DNA of 64,000 nucleotides from Annona cherimola. Its lineage: Eukaryota; Streptophyta; Magnoliopsida; Magnoliales; Annonaceae. The position numbers and the translations under genes are program-made. Shown one piece after another: positions 1-11,638 of the stretch (its first letter is position 1; each line of letters opens with the position of its first letter). The notes below the pieces were generated by a model. That model worked only from the letters and a program-made list of their open reading frames with translations, did no database searches and was not told the DNA's origin. The stretch is taken from assembly GCA_030490835.1 (NCBI GenBank), contig CM059972.1:58323563-58387562 (forward strand), written 5' to 3'.

Positions 1-844
1 CATCTATCTCTTCCTATTTGTTATTCTCCTTACTTGAGCTAATTGTAACTTGATTTTAATGGAAATCGAAGTCATGTTTATGGGCTAAACCTTCCTATGG
101 TGGGAGATATGTAGGATTTGAACTCAGAGCCTATGTTATTTGGTTTTCTTATGCTTGAAATGATAATACAGTTGTGCTGTGACTTGTGTTGCTTAAGATT
201 ACCCTTATATATCATGCTTAATGCATTTACAAACTTTGCAACCTTGTGGATTGATTGAATATTCAGATTCATGCTTGAATAAGTGAGATTTGAATAATAC
301 CCATATATGAGGCACAAGTATTCCAGCTCTTATATATGTTGGGTGTTAATATGGATAGGAATATACCTATTAACCCTGTGTAATCTTGATTAGGATATGT
401 GGTTATCAACCTTGTTTTACTTGTGTGCATGGGAATATAGAAAATAACTAAAACTTGGTTAGGTTTGTATGTGTTGGAAGACATATATGAATATGAATGA
501 ACCGAGATTAGTAATCTCTACACAACTAACTTAAATGGGACCAAATGACATAGCTATGATTCAATGAATTCATTTTTCCACCTATCTTAATCATCTCAAA
601 GCAATCTCAATAATATCCACTCCACTTTGGTCATTTATTGCTTTGCTTAGTTTAGTTTAATTCAATTCTTTGAAACCAAATCTGATTCCCTTTACCAATT
701 CACTTAGACAATTGAGATTTAAGGTGCTGATTTATTTAACACAATCCTCGTGGGAACGATACTCTACTCACTCTTTATTACTTGATCAACACATATACTT
801 GTGTTAAAACGAGCATTTTAATTAAACATATATGCAGCTCGTCA
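1..844 (+). repeat. 5' LTR (3' portion) of the Athila-like element
   Basis: Position 1 aligns with about 5230 of the 3' LTR at 4593-6073, and similarity continues to the shared end CAGCTCGTCA (3' copy CAGCTCGTTA). Only the last ~840 bp of an LTR of about 1480 bp are in the window. Differences are scattered substitutions and a few small indels. Short frames here, such as 78-317 minus, are present in both LTRs and are not genes. Confidence 0.88.
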
Positions 845-850
845 AGTTTT

Positions 851-868
851 TGGCGCCGTTGCCGGGGA
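851..868 (+). other. Primer binding site, tRNA-Asp type
   Basis: TGGCGCCGTTGCCGGGGA lies 6 bp after the 5' LTR end. It is the reverse complement of the 3' end of plant tRNA-Asp(GUC), ending in CCA. This marks the start of minus-strand priming and fixes the element's orientation. Confidence 0.9.
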
Positions 869-1005
869 TTAGTTTAAATTTAGTACCTGATAAAAGTTTT
901 TTCAGTTGTCTTCTGTGAATATGTATATATTATACATAGTTTTTTCTTTTCTTTCTTTGCTTTTGAAAAAAGTTTATTTCATGGATCTTTTTATTGCAAT
1001 TTACA

Positions 1006-1926
1006 ATGACTTCAAATACGTACCACTGGCTAAATGCAGAATTTTCAACATCAAGCATAATGGGTTTCCATCAGTATGACAATATATGGGCACCTTCAGC
1101 TCAATTTACAGGTTTTGACAATCACATGTAGGATATGGACAATTCTTATACAACTTACTGCGATTTGTGTGGAGGCCAGGGACATTTATCAAATCAATAC
1201 GTGTATTACTTAGCATCCATGGGTCATCTTGATCATTCAAATGATGCACAGGACAACTATGGAGATCCGCAATCAGATAATATGATGTTGATAGGATTTC
1301 AAGTATATCAAGCAGGGGAGCCATCACCACCTAAAAGCAAGTTAGCTTTGGAAGACATGTTCATGCAATTCATGAAGAGTCAAATGCAACTTAATGAGAA
1401 CATACAAAAACAGGTGGAGCAATTGGCTATCGCAATCCAATGTCGGTATCAAGAAGCGTCTTTTAGTCATATAGAAGAAATTTCAGAAGAAGATAAGTTG
1501 GAACAGGGCTGTGAAGTTACTCTGAGCATTAATGAAGATATATCAATCGATGTGATAGATCAACCTATACCTCAAAATGTGCTTGAACAGATGGTTGAAT
1601 CAATAGAAAGCAAGGGAGTTGAAGAGGGGAACAATGAAGAAATAGAGGTGGTTACAATGCTAAAGGTTGAAAATAATCTGAATTCCACACCTCTACTATA
1701 TTTTCCAAGAATCTAAGAGCAACAAAGATTGATTAGTCAATGATCATTCTTGGAAAACAACTCCTTGAAGCCTACAATTGAAGACCCCAAAGAACAACTC
1801 TTCTATAGTCTCTATGAAATTCAAGAAAAGAGGCTAATTGATCCATTTGAAGAGGCTAAAAAGAGATTTGAACTTCTAGTGCACAATCCGGATGGAAGGA
1901 AGTTCGATAGAGCGAGAATTGGTTAA
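1006..1926 (+). pseudogene. gag: Decayed gag-like frame of the Athila-like element
   Basis: One reading frame runs from the ATG at 1006 to a TAA at 1924-1926 and is broken by stops at 1129-1131, 1714-1716 and 1750-1752. The longest open piece is 1135-1716 (193 aa). Near its start is a knuckle-like CDLCGGQGH motif whose last Cys is replaced, since the residues after H are LSNQY. Further on is a heptad-like stretch (LEDMFMQFMKSQMQLNENI) followed by an acidic region, an arrangement seen in plant gypsy gag C-terminal halves. The final ~65 codons contain the conserved-looking segment PFEEAKKRFELLVHNPDG. The piece is much shorter than a full gag (usually 400 aa or more). The start at 1006 is chosen because it keeps the frame and lies about 140 bp after the primer site. 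It could be a relic, or a short protein specific to this family. Confidence 0.6.
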
Positions 1927-4578
1927 TCATAAACGCAACATCAGGCTGAAGACGATAAATTTAGCGCTGAATGGGAGGCAACCCATTATACTTTTTTATT
2001 TTTGATCCAAGGCATAGTGAGAAGATCCATCATATGTATCTTGAAGTAAGAGAACCAAATAAAGATCACCATTTTTTTGAAAATTGACATGCAAAAGAGA
2101 GTTTGATTCATTACTTGGTCAATTCTCTATGAATACATGTAATGTGATCTTGGGAAGTGCAGCTCAACATAATTCAAGAAGTGAATTTTATCAAGCAATC
2201 GTCTCTCTCTTTTTGGGGAAGAATAAAGCAGCTATCTCCCAAGGCAAGGAAGGATAGGATTATCATGCTCAAATATGGATTTTCAATCCACTTTCAAGTT
2301 GATAAATGATGGAATCAAGGAGTTTGAAGTTTGTATTCATCATTCAAGACAAGAAAAAGCAGTTGGAGTGAGGCCTTGGCCTCAAATTTTGGCTCCCCGG
2401 CTCTAAGTTTTTGCAGAAGAACATGTTGCAGCAAGTTGGGATCAGAGAAGTGGCACTTCGGCGCTATGATCCGGCACCATATTTTTTCAAGGAAACAACA
2501 TATTGTAACTTTTGAGTCAGCAAGTCGGTGCCCCGGCCTCAATTTTTGGCACCTCGGCGCCGTCCCCCCAGCTAGCATAAAAAAAACAACAAAATACGAG
2601 TTTTCAACTGGTCATAACTTTTAATCCCGGAGGAGTTACGGGAGCTACCGCATATCAACGGAAAGAATTTTTTGAGCCCGTCAAGATGAAAACCATGGTT
2701 TGCTTAATTGATATCATTTCAATTCAAAATATTCCATTTTTTCATATTTTGGGGCCGTTGAAGTTCTACGCAACTTTTTTACTGCTTTTAGTGAATCACC
2801 TATTTTATTACTTTAAGTAAAATGTGTGCAAGTGGGTGGTTTGTATTTTTCATATATTTGCGGGTATGTGGATATGCTGCTTGTGGATAACTTTTTGGTT
2901 CAAGCTGTTCTATTATTTTGTTGTCACTAAGAGTTTAAAGTGTGGGGGAGGAGTTTATGGACTGCACTCTTGATATCAATAATATGACTTGAAACTTGAG
3001 TTGGATTGTCTGAGAAGAGCTTCTATGAAATATATTTGGGGTGTAGAGTCTTGGACATTTGAGCTTGCAGTGCACTTTTCAATATTGCACTGCTCGATTT
3101 CTTCATTCTACCTATTTGTGGCGTCACTCTCAACCGAGATTTCTTGTCATACACTATCCTTGTCGGCAAGTTATTTGATGTTGGACGCCTCATTTATCAT
3201 CATGTATAAAGTATTGCGAAGGCATCCAATGAACATTTTTGAACAGTAAAGGAAGAAGAAGTAAAAGAGAGCGATGGAGACGATGAGCATCCTTTCCATC
3301 CCGACGACCAAGGGAGTCACCAGTTCCTTTTCTTTTCCTTAGTTTTTCATTGCATGTGGATCTCCATATCATTGTCATTTGCATTTTTTTTAGTTTATAT
3401 ACATTGAGGACAATGCATTCCTCAAGTTTGGGGGGTGCTTTGTTCTATTGTGTTTGTAGTCATGCATTGCATTTAGATGGTTATATTATATATGTTTTTA
3501 GGTTGCATTGCATTTAAAATCTTGCCTGTGATAATCAGTTAGTTGCAATTTATCTTAAGGAATACTTGCAATATTCAAGAAAATTCTAAATTGAAATCAA
3601 AATTCATAAAAATTTGAATTTTTCAAATGACATATGAATTATATGATCAGTTAAGCAGTTGAATTTTATAGTTCACGTACTTACCAATATGTTCTATTGA
3701 AATGATTAAGGAAAATTTTTTGTGTAATATAAATGCTTGTGCCTAATCATGCTTTCATGATATATCTTTTGCAATCTTTGTTCCCCATTTTTGAGCTTAT
3801 ATATATTCTTTTCAACCTTATGCTTTGAAGTAAATATATTATCTCATTGATTCATAGTGTAATTCATCTTTTTACTTGAGACTTAAGGTTGAAAAATGTA
3901 GGCACATAGTAAATCGACTTAATATAGCCCTCATAATAAGATTTTGCAATAAATAATGAAAGGGGTAACTAACCCAAGTTGAGTAACTGGGACTTGGCAT
4001 CTACAAATGTCAAAGTTCGTGTAAAAAGGCAAGGGAAAGCCACAGTAATATCGCTTCGTAGAAAATTCTTCCTAGATACCCTGAAATATGGTGAGGAAAG
4101 TTTAAAAAAATAATAATAAATGAAAAAAGAAAAAAAGAAAATTCTCTAGATACCCTGAAATATGGTAAGGAGAGTCAAAGCAATAAGTTTGGAGAACTAA
4201 CTGTACAATTTTGTAAGTCTAGGCCAAGTAAAATAGATGGATAAATGCTATGTCCTTTTGAAATGATAGATTTACTTTGAGCATATTCTTTTGTATTACA
4301 TCTGTCTTGAGAAATCCTTTTGATCAAGAGAACGGTTAACAAGGTTGAACTATAACTTTTAACTACTTATGGATATCATTTGCATGTAGTTTGATTTTCA
4401 TATTGAGAATGATATCTTGGCTTGATCTTAATAGGGGTTCATGAGTTATTTCAATTTATTGTTATCTTGTGCATCGTCAAGATGAGAGATATCATTGCAA
4501 TGCTAAGGATTAAACGCAGGCTTGATTTTAACATATAATAGTTGCATACATTTGTGTTGCTCAAGGACTAGCAATATT
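1927..4578 (+). other. Noncoding internal region of the Athila-like element
   Basis: There is no convincing coding potential in 2.6 kb. It contains a GC-richer patch at 2370-2580 with CCCCGGC and CGGCGCC motifs; the frames called there on both strands are overlapping shadows. G-rich tracts occur at 2943-2953 and 3424-3436, the second like the true polypurine tract at 4581-4592. A ~40-bp direct repeat containing TAGATACCCTGAAATATGG lies at about 4060-4100 and 4137-4175. Such long noncoding interiors are characteristic of LARD-type elements. Confidence 0.65.
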
Positions 4579-4580
4579 TA

Positions 4581-4592
4581 AGTTTGGGGGTT
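4581..4592 (+). other. Polypurine tract of the Athila-like element
   Basis: AGTTTGGGGGTT immediately precedes the LTR start TGATAACTCG. It is the expected plus-strand primer position. Confidence 0.7.
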
Positions 4593-6073
4593 TGATAACT
4601 CGTGAAAATGCGAGTTATTATGGCTCGTTTCAGACTAGTTTTGCATGTTAGTCCAAGAGAATGTGGTTGGTTTGCACCCATTTAGTTTAGTTTTCATTCA
4701 TTTTTCATTTTAGGAACAATATGTAGTTTTTAGGCATTTTTAGTATAAAATAGATATTTATAAGTTCATTTATTCGGTTTTAGTTGATTTTGTAGAAAGG
4801 ACAGGCAATTATCAGCTTGTAAAAGTGTCGGGTTAAAGAAATGTGCAAAATGAAGAAACAAGCAGGCTGGTGCCCCGGCGTCGACCAGTGATGCCTAGGC
4901 GCCAGGGCACCAACTCATCACCTCACAAGAACAATCCAGAATCCCTAAGTCGGCAAAGCTTCTAGAGAGTCGGCGCCTAGGCACCGGCTAAGGGCACCGT
5001 GGCACCACGACGCAACCCCCACACATGTGAAATTTTGCATGTGTCTCGGGCTAAAAGTAAGGGGGTATAAATTATCACTTTGGGTTCGTTTGGAAAGAGA
5101 AGATACAGAGAGGAGTGGTCGTTGTGGCTGTGAAGAAAGGGAGAAACAAGAAAGCTTCAAGGGAGGAGAGAAGAGCAAGTGGAGATCCAAGTTATCACTG
5201 CAAATCCATTGAGTTTAATCTCCTCTTCTCATTTATCTCTTCCTATTTGTTATTCTCCTTACTTGAGATAATTGTAACTTGATTTTAATGGGAATTGAAG
5301 TCATGTTTATGGGCTAAACCTTCCTATGGTGGGAGATATGTAGGATTTGAACTCAGAGCCTATATTATTTGGTTTTCTTATGCTTGAAATGATAATATAG
5401 TTGTGCTGTGACTTGTGTTGCTTGAGATTACCCTTATATATCATGCTTAATGCGTTTACAAGCTTTGCAACCTTGTGGATTGATTGAATATTCAGATTCA
5501 TGCTTGAAGAAGTGAGATTTGAATAATATCCATATATGAGGCACAAGTATTCCAGCTCTTATTTGTGTTGGGTGTTAATATGGATAGAAATATACCTATT
5601 AATCCTGTGTAATCTTGATTAGGTTATGTGGTTATCAACTTTGTTTTACTTGTGTGCATGGGAACATAACAAATAACTAAAACTTGGTTAGGTTTGTATG
5701 TGTTGGAAGACATATATGAATATGAATGAACCGAGATTAGTAATTTCTGCACAACTAACTTAAATGGGACCAAATGACATAGCTATGATTCAATGAATTC
5801 ACATTCCCACCTATCTTAATCATCTCAAGGAAATCTCAGCAATATCCACTCCACTTTGGTCATTTATTGCTTTGCTTAGTTTAGTTTAACTCAATTCTTT
5901 AAAACCAAATCTCATTCCCTTTACCAATTCACTTAGTCAATTGAGATTTAAGGTGCTGATTTGTTTAACACAATCCTCGTGGGAACGATACTCTACTCAC
6001 TCTTTATTACTTGATCGGCATGTATACTTGCGTTAAAACGAGCATTTTAATTAGACATATATGCAGCTCGTTA
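4593..6073 (+). repeat. 3' LTR of the Athila-like element
   Basis: This 1481-bp LTR begins TGATAACTCG and ends CAGCTCGTTA, where the terminal CA has become TA. The first 27 bp carry a perfect inverted repeat, ATAACTCG (4595-4602) with CGAGTTAT (4611-4618), that could form a terminal hairpin. A GC-rich block at 4866-5020 contains CCTAGGCGCC-type motifs in an otherwise AT-rich LTR. A TATA-like TATAAATT lies at 5066-5073. ORFs at 4945-5212 on both strands overlap each other and are not credible. Confidence 0.88.
5066..5073 (+). promoter_or_regulatory. TATA-like box in the Athila-like LTR
   Basis: TATAAATT follows a G run and lies about 470 bp into the LTR, just after the GC-rich block. It is a plausible U3 promoter by position only. 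Transcript ends are not visible in sequence. Confidence 0.35.
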
Positions 6074-7785
6074 GTAATGTAGATAACTTATCAAAATATT
6101 TTAAGAAGCTTCACGTGGGAAAGTAAGGAAGAGAAGAACTCAAGCAAGATCAAGATCAAATCAAGAGGTAAGTGAAATAAATGTATCCTATAAATCTCCA
6201 AATACTTAAAATTTAAAATGACCATCAAATTGAGCAAGTTATAGGAGGCATATATGATGGTGTAAAAAATAGAGGCTCAAGATAAAATGTATATGGGCAT
6301 TTTGCCTTATTATCAAAGATTGAGCTAAATACAATTGATCAAGCTCTAAATGATGAAAATTGAATAGTTGCAATACAAGAAGAGCTCAATCAATTTGAAA
6401 GAAATCAAGTATGACAATTAGTTCCTAGACCTAAGGATTGCACGATAATTAATATCAAATGGGCATTTAGGAAAAGCTAGACTTGTAGCAAGGAGGTACT
6501 CACAAGAAGAAGGAATTAATTTTGAAAAATCATATTCCTCCATAACTAGATTAGTCATACATATACTACCAGCTTTTCCATCACATATGAGCTCCAAGTT
6601 ATTTCAAATGGATGTTAAAAGTGCACTTTTGAATGATTATCTTAATGAAGATGTATATATTGAACGACCTCCAAGTTTTGAGAAAAGATTAATTGAAGTT
6701 TGTATATAAACTAAACAAAGCCTTATATAGATTGAAATAAGTTCCCAGAACTTGGTATGAAAGACTTAGCAAATTTTTAATTGATTATAATTTTCAAAGA
6801 GACAAAGTTGACACTATCTTATTTATTAAGTACAAGAAAAAAGATATTTTAATAATTTAAATTTATGTAGATGATATAGTGTTTGATGCTACTAATGGAC
6901 TTTTATGTAAGGAATTTTCAAAGTTAATGCAAAATGAATTTGAGATGAGAATGATGGGTGAACTCAATTTCTTCCTTAGATTGCAAATTAAGTGAAGGAT
7001 TTTTATAAATCAATCTAAGTAGATTAAAGAAATGCATAGGAAGTTTGGTATGCAAAATAACAAAGGAGCAAGCACACCCATAAGCTCTATAATCAGAATG
7101 GATAAAGACGAAAAAAGTAATAAGTAGATCAATGACTATATAGAAGTATGATAAGACTATTGCTATATTTAACTACTTCTAGATTGGATATATTGTGTAG
7201 TATTTGCATATGTTTAAGATTTCAATCAAATCCTAAGAAATCTCATATGAAAATTGTAAAAAAAATTTCAAATATTTGATTGATACAACAAATTTAGGTC
7301 TATAGTATCCTAGGGGCTCAACATTTGATTTGATTGGATATTCAGATGTAGATTTTGTCGGTTATAAAGTGGATAAAAAAGCACTAGTGGAACTTATTAG
7401 TTCCTTAGAGGCATGATGGTTTCTTGATTTTCAAGGAAATAAGCTAGCATTACTCTATCTACCATGAAAGCCAAATTTATTGCCATCAATAGTTATTCTG
7501 CCCAATTGTTGTGGATGAGACAATAATTAAGGGATCGTGATATAGAATATAGAGACATACTAATTAGATGTGATAATACAAGTATCGTTAGTCTAACAAA
7601 GAATTCAGTGCTACACTCTAAAACTAAACACATAGATATCAAATACCATTTCATTAAAGAACATGTTGAAAATCATAATATTTGTTTAGAATATATTAAA
7701 ACTGAGGATCAAATTATAGATATCTTTACTAACTATTAAACATAGAATCATTTTATAAAATTAGAAAAAATGTGAGTGATTGATA
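6074..7785 (+). pseudogene. pol: Copia pol remnant (integrase tail, RT, RNase H) of element A
   Basis: Frame-by-frame reading matches the C-terminal integrase linker, RT and RNase H of the copy at 48975-50734. Visible landmarks are the RT segment around 6600-6660, the active-site YVDD at 6864-6875, the RNase H YSDVDF-like motif near 7343-7360, and the terminal segment rich in His and Asp near 7620-7735. There are many stops and frameshifts, so it cannot be expressed. The left end is cut by the Athila-like LTR at 6073. Confidence 0.85.
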
Positions 7786-8203
7786 TTGAAGCTTGAAATT
7801 GGTTGGTTAATATAAATTCATTGAAATACGTTATTTATGATGAAAATATTTTTTGAAAGTTGATTGATATGTTTTGGCAAAAATGGGTAGAGTAGTAACT
7901 GCATTTTCACTTGGGTCAGTAGAGCCAAGTTGACTTTACTCAGCCCAAGTTGACTTTGGTGAAGTGAAGTCAATTTCGAACGTGGGTTCGTGTTCGAGGT
8001 TGACCACGCACGAGCGACTGTTTGGTTGCTTATTTGTGCTCCAAAACTCTAATCTCTCCTATTATTTGTGATTTCCTCTCTCCCAAGCATGAAACTCCCC
8101 AAAAACCCCACACTCCAACTTTTGATTTCTCTCCATTTCTTGAATCCTATTTGTAAATCTACTCCATTCTCATCAAATTCACTCTCAAAATGGTTCTACA
8201 TTC
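7786..8203 (+). promoter_or_regulatory. Linker between pol and third ORF in element A
   Basis: This is a 418-bp spacer. At 7908-8010 it holds decayed copies of the LTR-type motif (AAGTTGACTT, AAGTCAATTT, and so on). A pyrimidine-rich stretch follows at about 8045-8185. The same two-part layout precedes the third ORF in elements C and E. Confidence 0.5.
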
Positions 8204-9795
8204 ATGTCCAAAACATCCAAGCTCTTGGTTTCTCGTCCATCCCATTCTAATGCAAGAGAGGAAGTGCCACGACATCAAAGAACGCCCTCCAAGCATCCCT
8301 TGGATGAGGCTACTACATCGCGTTTGTTTTATAGAAGGTAATCCCTCCACATCTATTCCATAAGAGGAATTAAATGAATCTAGTAGAGAAGAAGGGCCAA
8401 TTAGAAAGAGGTGAACTCCTACTCTTGACGCTCAAGTTAGAAAAATGTCTGTAAAATATTTCATGACTCCCCAACAACATAGGCAGTTTTACAGTCATTT
8501 TTATGAAAGAAAAATTCCCCCTCTTGAGATCATAGATTTTGAATTTTTGAGAGATTAAGAATTTGGAATAGAGGAATTACTGGACTTTCAGGGTAAGACA
8601 AGGCTCTTAAGGAAGATAGTAGAATACACCCTGATTTGACTCATTAATTTTACTATGCTTGGAGTCAAGATAATTTTTTAACTTATGTCAAAGGGACGCG
8701 GACTAGATTTGGAAATCATAGGGTAGAAGCAGCCCAGGCAATAGGTCAAATCCTAGAAGTGCCCCATGATAGAGATAGAATGCCAAAAGAGCTCACTTGA
8801 CCCATGCTTTACAATTAATTAACAAATAGAAACAAGTATGGAGAAGGGTATAAGTTCCTATATTATATGGATATGCCTCCAAGACTAAAGTTATCAGGCT
8901 ATTAGTAGCCCACTATATTCTCCTAAAAGAAGGAGGAAGAAATGCGGTTAACCTAAATGAGGCCTCTGTCATTTAGCAATTGGTTAACTGGAGCCACATC
9001 TCACTCTCAAGACTACTCCTAGATGCTTTGATTGTAAGGAAAGAAAAACCTAGAGGATTATTGCCTTATAGCACATGGATCACTAAGATATTAGAACACT
9101 TTGGAGTTGATCTCGAGGGTGAACCATTTGAAGTTTTGAAGCCAACTAAAGTGATCAACAAGGCTCTCTTGTAACAAATGAAAATTGATATTGAAGCCTT
9201 TAGACAAGCTTAGCTATATGCAAGAATGGGTGGTGACCCACAAGACGAAGAGCCAGTTGGAGAAGCTCCAATTGAGAGAGAGTTCCATGTCCCTCTTACA
9301 TCACCTAGACATCACTCTCCCATGTCTCATGCATCTCACTAACCTCAAACCTCCCAAGCTCACCATAGACCTAGCCAAGCTTCATACCTTGATATTTCAG
9401 AAATTCGTACACTTTCTAAAGGTCTAGAGTCTAGGATTACCCAAGAGCTTGGTATACTTCGTTTTTTCATGACTCAAATGTGTGCAAAATAGGCATTTCT
9501 TGAAAATGAGATAATTAGAATCAAATATCATCTTGCATCAGGAAGTAGGCGTAGTCATCCCATCGCTAGCCTACCTAATTTGAATCTCTACTGGGGCGAA
9601 TCCATCATTTTAGAGTCTACAGTATAAGACAAGCCCAATCGTGTGTTCACTCCATATGATTTAGCCTCAATTTATGACTTTGCCTTTGCTATTTTAGCTA
9701 TTCTTTCAATCATAGAATCCTACCCTATCTCTTCTTTACTGTTCTACGAGTCCTCCTATGCCCTCAAGCTTTCCTTGTTTCCCTTTTGATGGTTG
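8204..9795 (+). pseudogene. Third ORF (post-pol) remnant of element A
   Basis: The ATG at 8204 opens a basic N-terminal segment (EEVPRHQRTPSK) that matches the EEVPRRQRTPSK segment of element E. It is followed by recognisable but frameshifted stretches: FYERK near 8505, LLPYSTWITKILEHFGVDLEG near 9060-9117, FEVLKPTKVINKAL near 9127-9168, and a coiled-coil-like tail near 9410-9545. Two pieces (8980-9174 and 9185-9427) are still open as short frames. Function is unknown. It is a retroelement accessory gene by position and by recurrence in three copies, not a host gene. Confidence 0.75.
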
Positions 9796-9802
9796 ACATA
9801 AA

Positions 9803-9818
9803 GGGGGAGGGAGGGAGG

Positions 9819-9858
<40 letters not shown>
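9803..9858. repeat. (GGGA)n/(GA)n microsatellite
   Basis: Runs of GGGAGGGA grade into about 17 GA dinucleotides. It starts at the purine tract that follows the third ORF in all three copia copies, so it probably grew from that tract. Confidence 0.9.
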
Positions 9859-9862
<4 letters not shown>

Positions 9863-9978
9863 CTAAGATACTTTTTTGACATTTGGATGGAATTTTGTGA
9901 ACCTTGATATGAAACTCTATCAATCAAATGAAAATAGATGTTCAATCTTTTGTTGTGTGCTAAATGCTTGTTAAACAT

Positions 9979-9986
9979 GTTATTTG
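9979..9986. repeat. Left 8-bp target site duplication of the hAT-like element
   Basis: GTTATTTG, identical to 18922-18929. Confidence 0.85.
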
Positions 9987-11578
9987 CAATGTTGTTAGAA
10001 CCGATCCGGTGAAGGAACTGGTCTAGTTCGAACCGGTTCAACAGGTTAAGCAAGCCGGTTTGAATCGATAACGTTAGCATGACATATTTATGATATCATA
10101 AATGCTTAATTATATACTGGTAAAATTATATATTCATAAATTTAAAATCTAGATGTTAGATTTTGATAATCACAACAAATTATGTAATAGAAAATTTTCA
10201 AAAATCTTTAAGCATGAACATGACACACTAAATTAGAAAAAATTAACTATATTAACTAACTTGAAATGTGAAATAAGCCTTGAATGTTGATGCTTGACTT
10301 TGAAATTTTGCATATTTATCTCCATGTGTTTATAAATTGCACTTTTGTAAATATATCTAACACAATAAGAAATAAAATAAATCAATAGTTATTGAATGAT
10401 TGAATAATTAAATCATTTTTTTGATATCCAATAATTAAGTAATTTATAATAATATAAGAATTAAGAACATCCCGAGTTTATGACAAAACCCAAGAGGAGA
10501 GGGGTGAATTGAGTTCTTTGAAATTCTTTTTAGTGTGTTGAATGTAACGCTTTGTAGACTAAGTCCCTTTTAATGAAAAACGTGGAGAATGAAAATGCAA
10601 ATAGAATGGATATATCAAACATCAGAGATTATAGTGGTTCGGGACTGTTGGAAACATGTGGAAAATAAGCTAAGTCTATGTTTTGATGATTAACAAATCA
10701 ATTTGAGTAAGTTTTGGTCACTAACATGTTTGTGGAAATAATTAAAGGTTATAAAAATGAAAAAAATGAAGCATGACAGGTCAAGTCGATTTCCAAGTCG
10801 ACTCAGGCATTGACTTAGGCCAAGTCGATCCCCAAGTCGACTCCAGCAACGACTTCAAAACGTCATTTCCTTCCAGAGTTGAAATCGAGAATGAGAGTTG
10901 TCGAAGTCGCATCCCAAGTCGACTCCGCATGCGACTTGGGTGAAGTCGCAGACCAAGTCGACTCCGGCATCGACTTCAGACTTAACCTTCTGTGCAGAGT
11001 TGAAATCGGGGATGAGAGCTGCCGAAGTAGCATCCGAAGTCGACTCCGCATGCGACTTGGGTGAAGTCGCAGACCAAGTCAACTCCAGCTTCGACTTCAG
11101 TGCGGAAATTGCCAAACGAGTTAACTTAATGATAGATTTGAGTGGAGAAGAAGGTCAAGTCGACTCAAACACTCAACATGGATCAAATGAAGATCAAATG
11201 AAGATCAAATGAAGACCAAAGCAAGCAGGGTTGCATGAATCCATCATGTTGGATCATAAACACATACTCGAACATCTTCTATGCATTCCAAGATTCAAGA
11301 TAGAAGAATCATAAAGAGTCTTAAGTAATATAAAATGGTGGAAGAACAACCAAACATGAAGAAATTCAAGCAAGCAAGCATTCCAAAGAACTTCAAATTC
11401 AACTAGTAAGCTGAAGAATGAAGTTGCACCCGAAGTCGACTTCACCTGCTACTTAAGTCAAGTCGAGGACCAATCGACCCAGACTGGAACTTGAAGAAGT
11501 TGCGGACAACCGAAGTTGCACCCGAAGTCGACTCCACCTGCGACTTGGGTCGCAACGGTCGGAAATTTTTCGAACATT

Positions 11579-11597
11579 GGCGCATTAAATGCGCGCC
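11579..11597. promoter_or_regulatory. Promoter-proximal palindrome in the copia LTR
   Basis: GGCGCATTAAATGCGCGCC is a near-perfect inverted repeat about 35 bp upstream of the TATA-like box. The same word is at 21583-21601, and inverted with one change at 23555-23573. Weaker forms occur in elements C and E. The position suggests a transcription-factor site, but the factor is not known. Confidence 0.4.
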
Positions 11598-11630
11598 ACC
11601 TACTTCCAAATGTTCGGATTCCCTCAACAA

Positions 11631-11638
11631 TTATATAA
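11631..11638 (+). promoter_or_regulatory. TATA-like box of solo LTR 1
   Basis: TTATATAA lies between the U3 repeat array and the U5 block, at the position of TATATATA in element E's LTRs. Confidence 0.5.

Larger units (their letters stand above)
1..6073 (+). mobile_element. Non-autonomous Athila-like Ty3/gypsy element (5' end outside window)
   Basis: Two direct repeats (1-844 and 4593-6073) flank a 3.7-kb internal region that begins with a tRNA-Asp primer site and ends in a G-rich polypurine tract, so the unit is an LTR retrotransposon. It holds only a decayed gag-like frame; no protease, RT, RNase H or integrase is recognisable, so it would need enzymes from another element. A tRNA-Asp primer is typical of the Athila branch of Ty3/gypsy (family knowledge). 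The right junction at 6073 falls inside copia pol sequence equivalent to about 48975 of the copy at 44311-54792, so this element jumped into that older copia copy. The left junction lies outside the window, so its target duplication cannot be checked. Confidence 0.8.

Noticed and set aside
851..868. tRNA-Asp-like sequence as a tRNA gene
   Set aside because: Only the 18-nt 3' complement is present, as expected for a primer site; no cloverleaf can be formed from the surroundings.
8068..8250. 60-codon plus ORF near the start of the third-ORF remnant of element A
   Set aside because: It lies in the pyrimidine-rich leader, in a different frame from the conserved N-terminus that starts at 8204.
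10855..11212. Overlapping ORFs on both strands with repeated VDS/CDLGEVA and KSTPAST-type peptides (also at 20528-21683, 23500-24301, 29814-30681, 38085-38370, 44411-44942, 53605-54098)
   Set aside because: They are six-frame readings of the AAGTCGACTT tandem array, present equally on both strands and shifting frame between units; no codon conservation.
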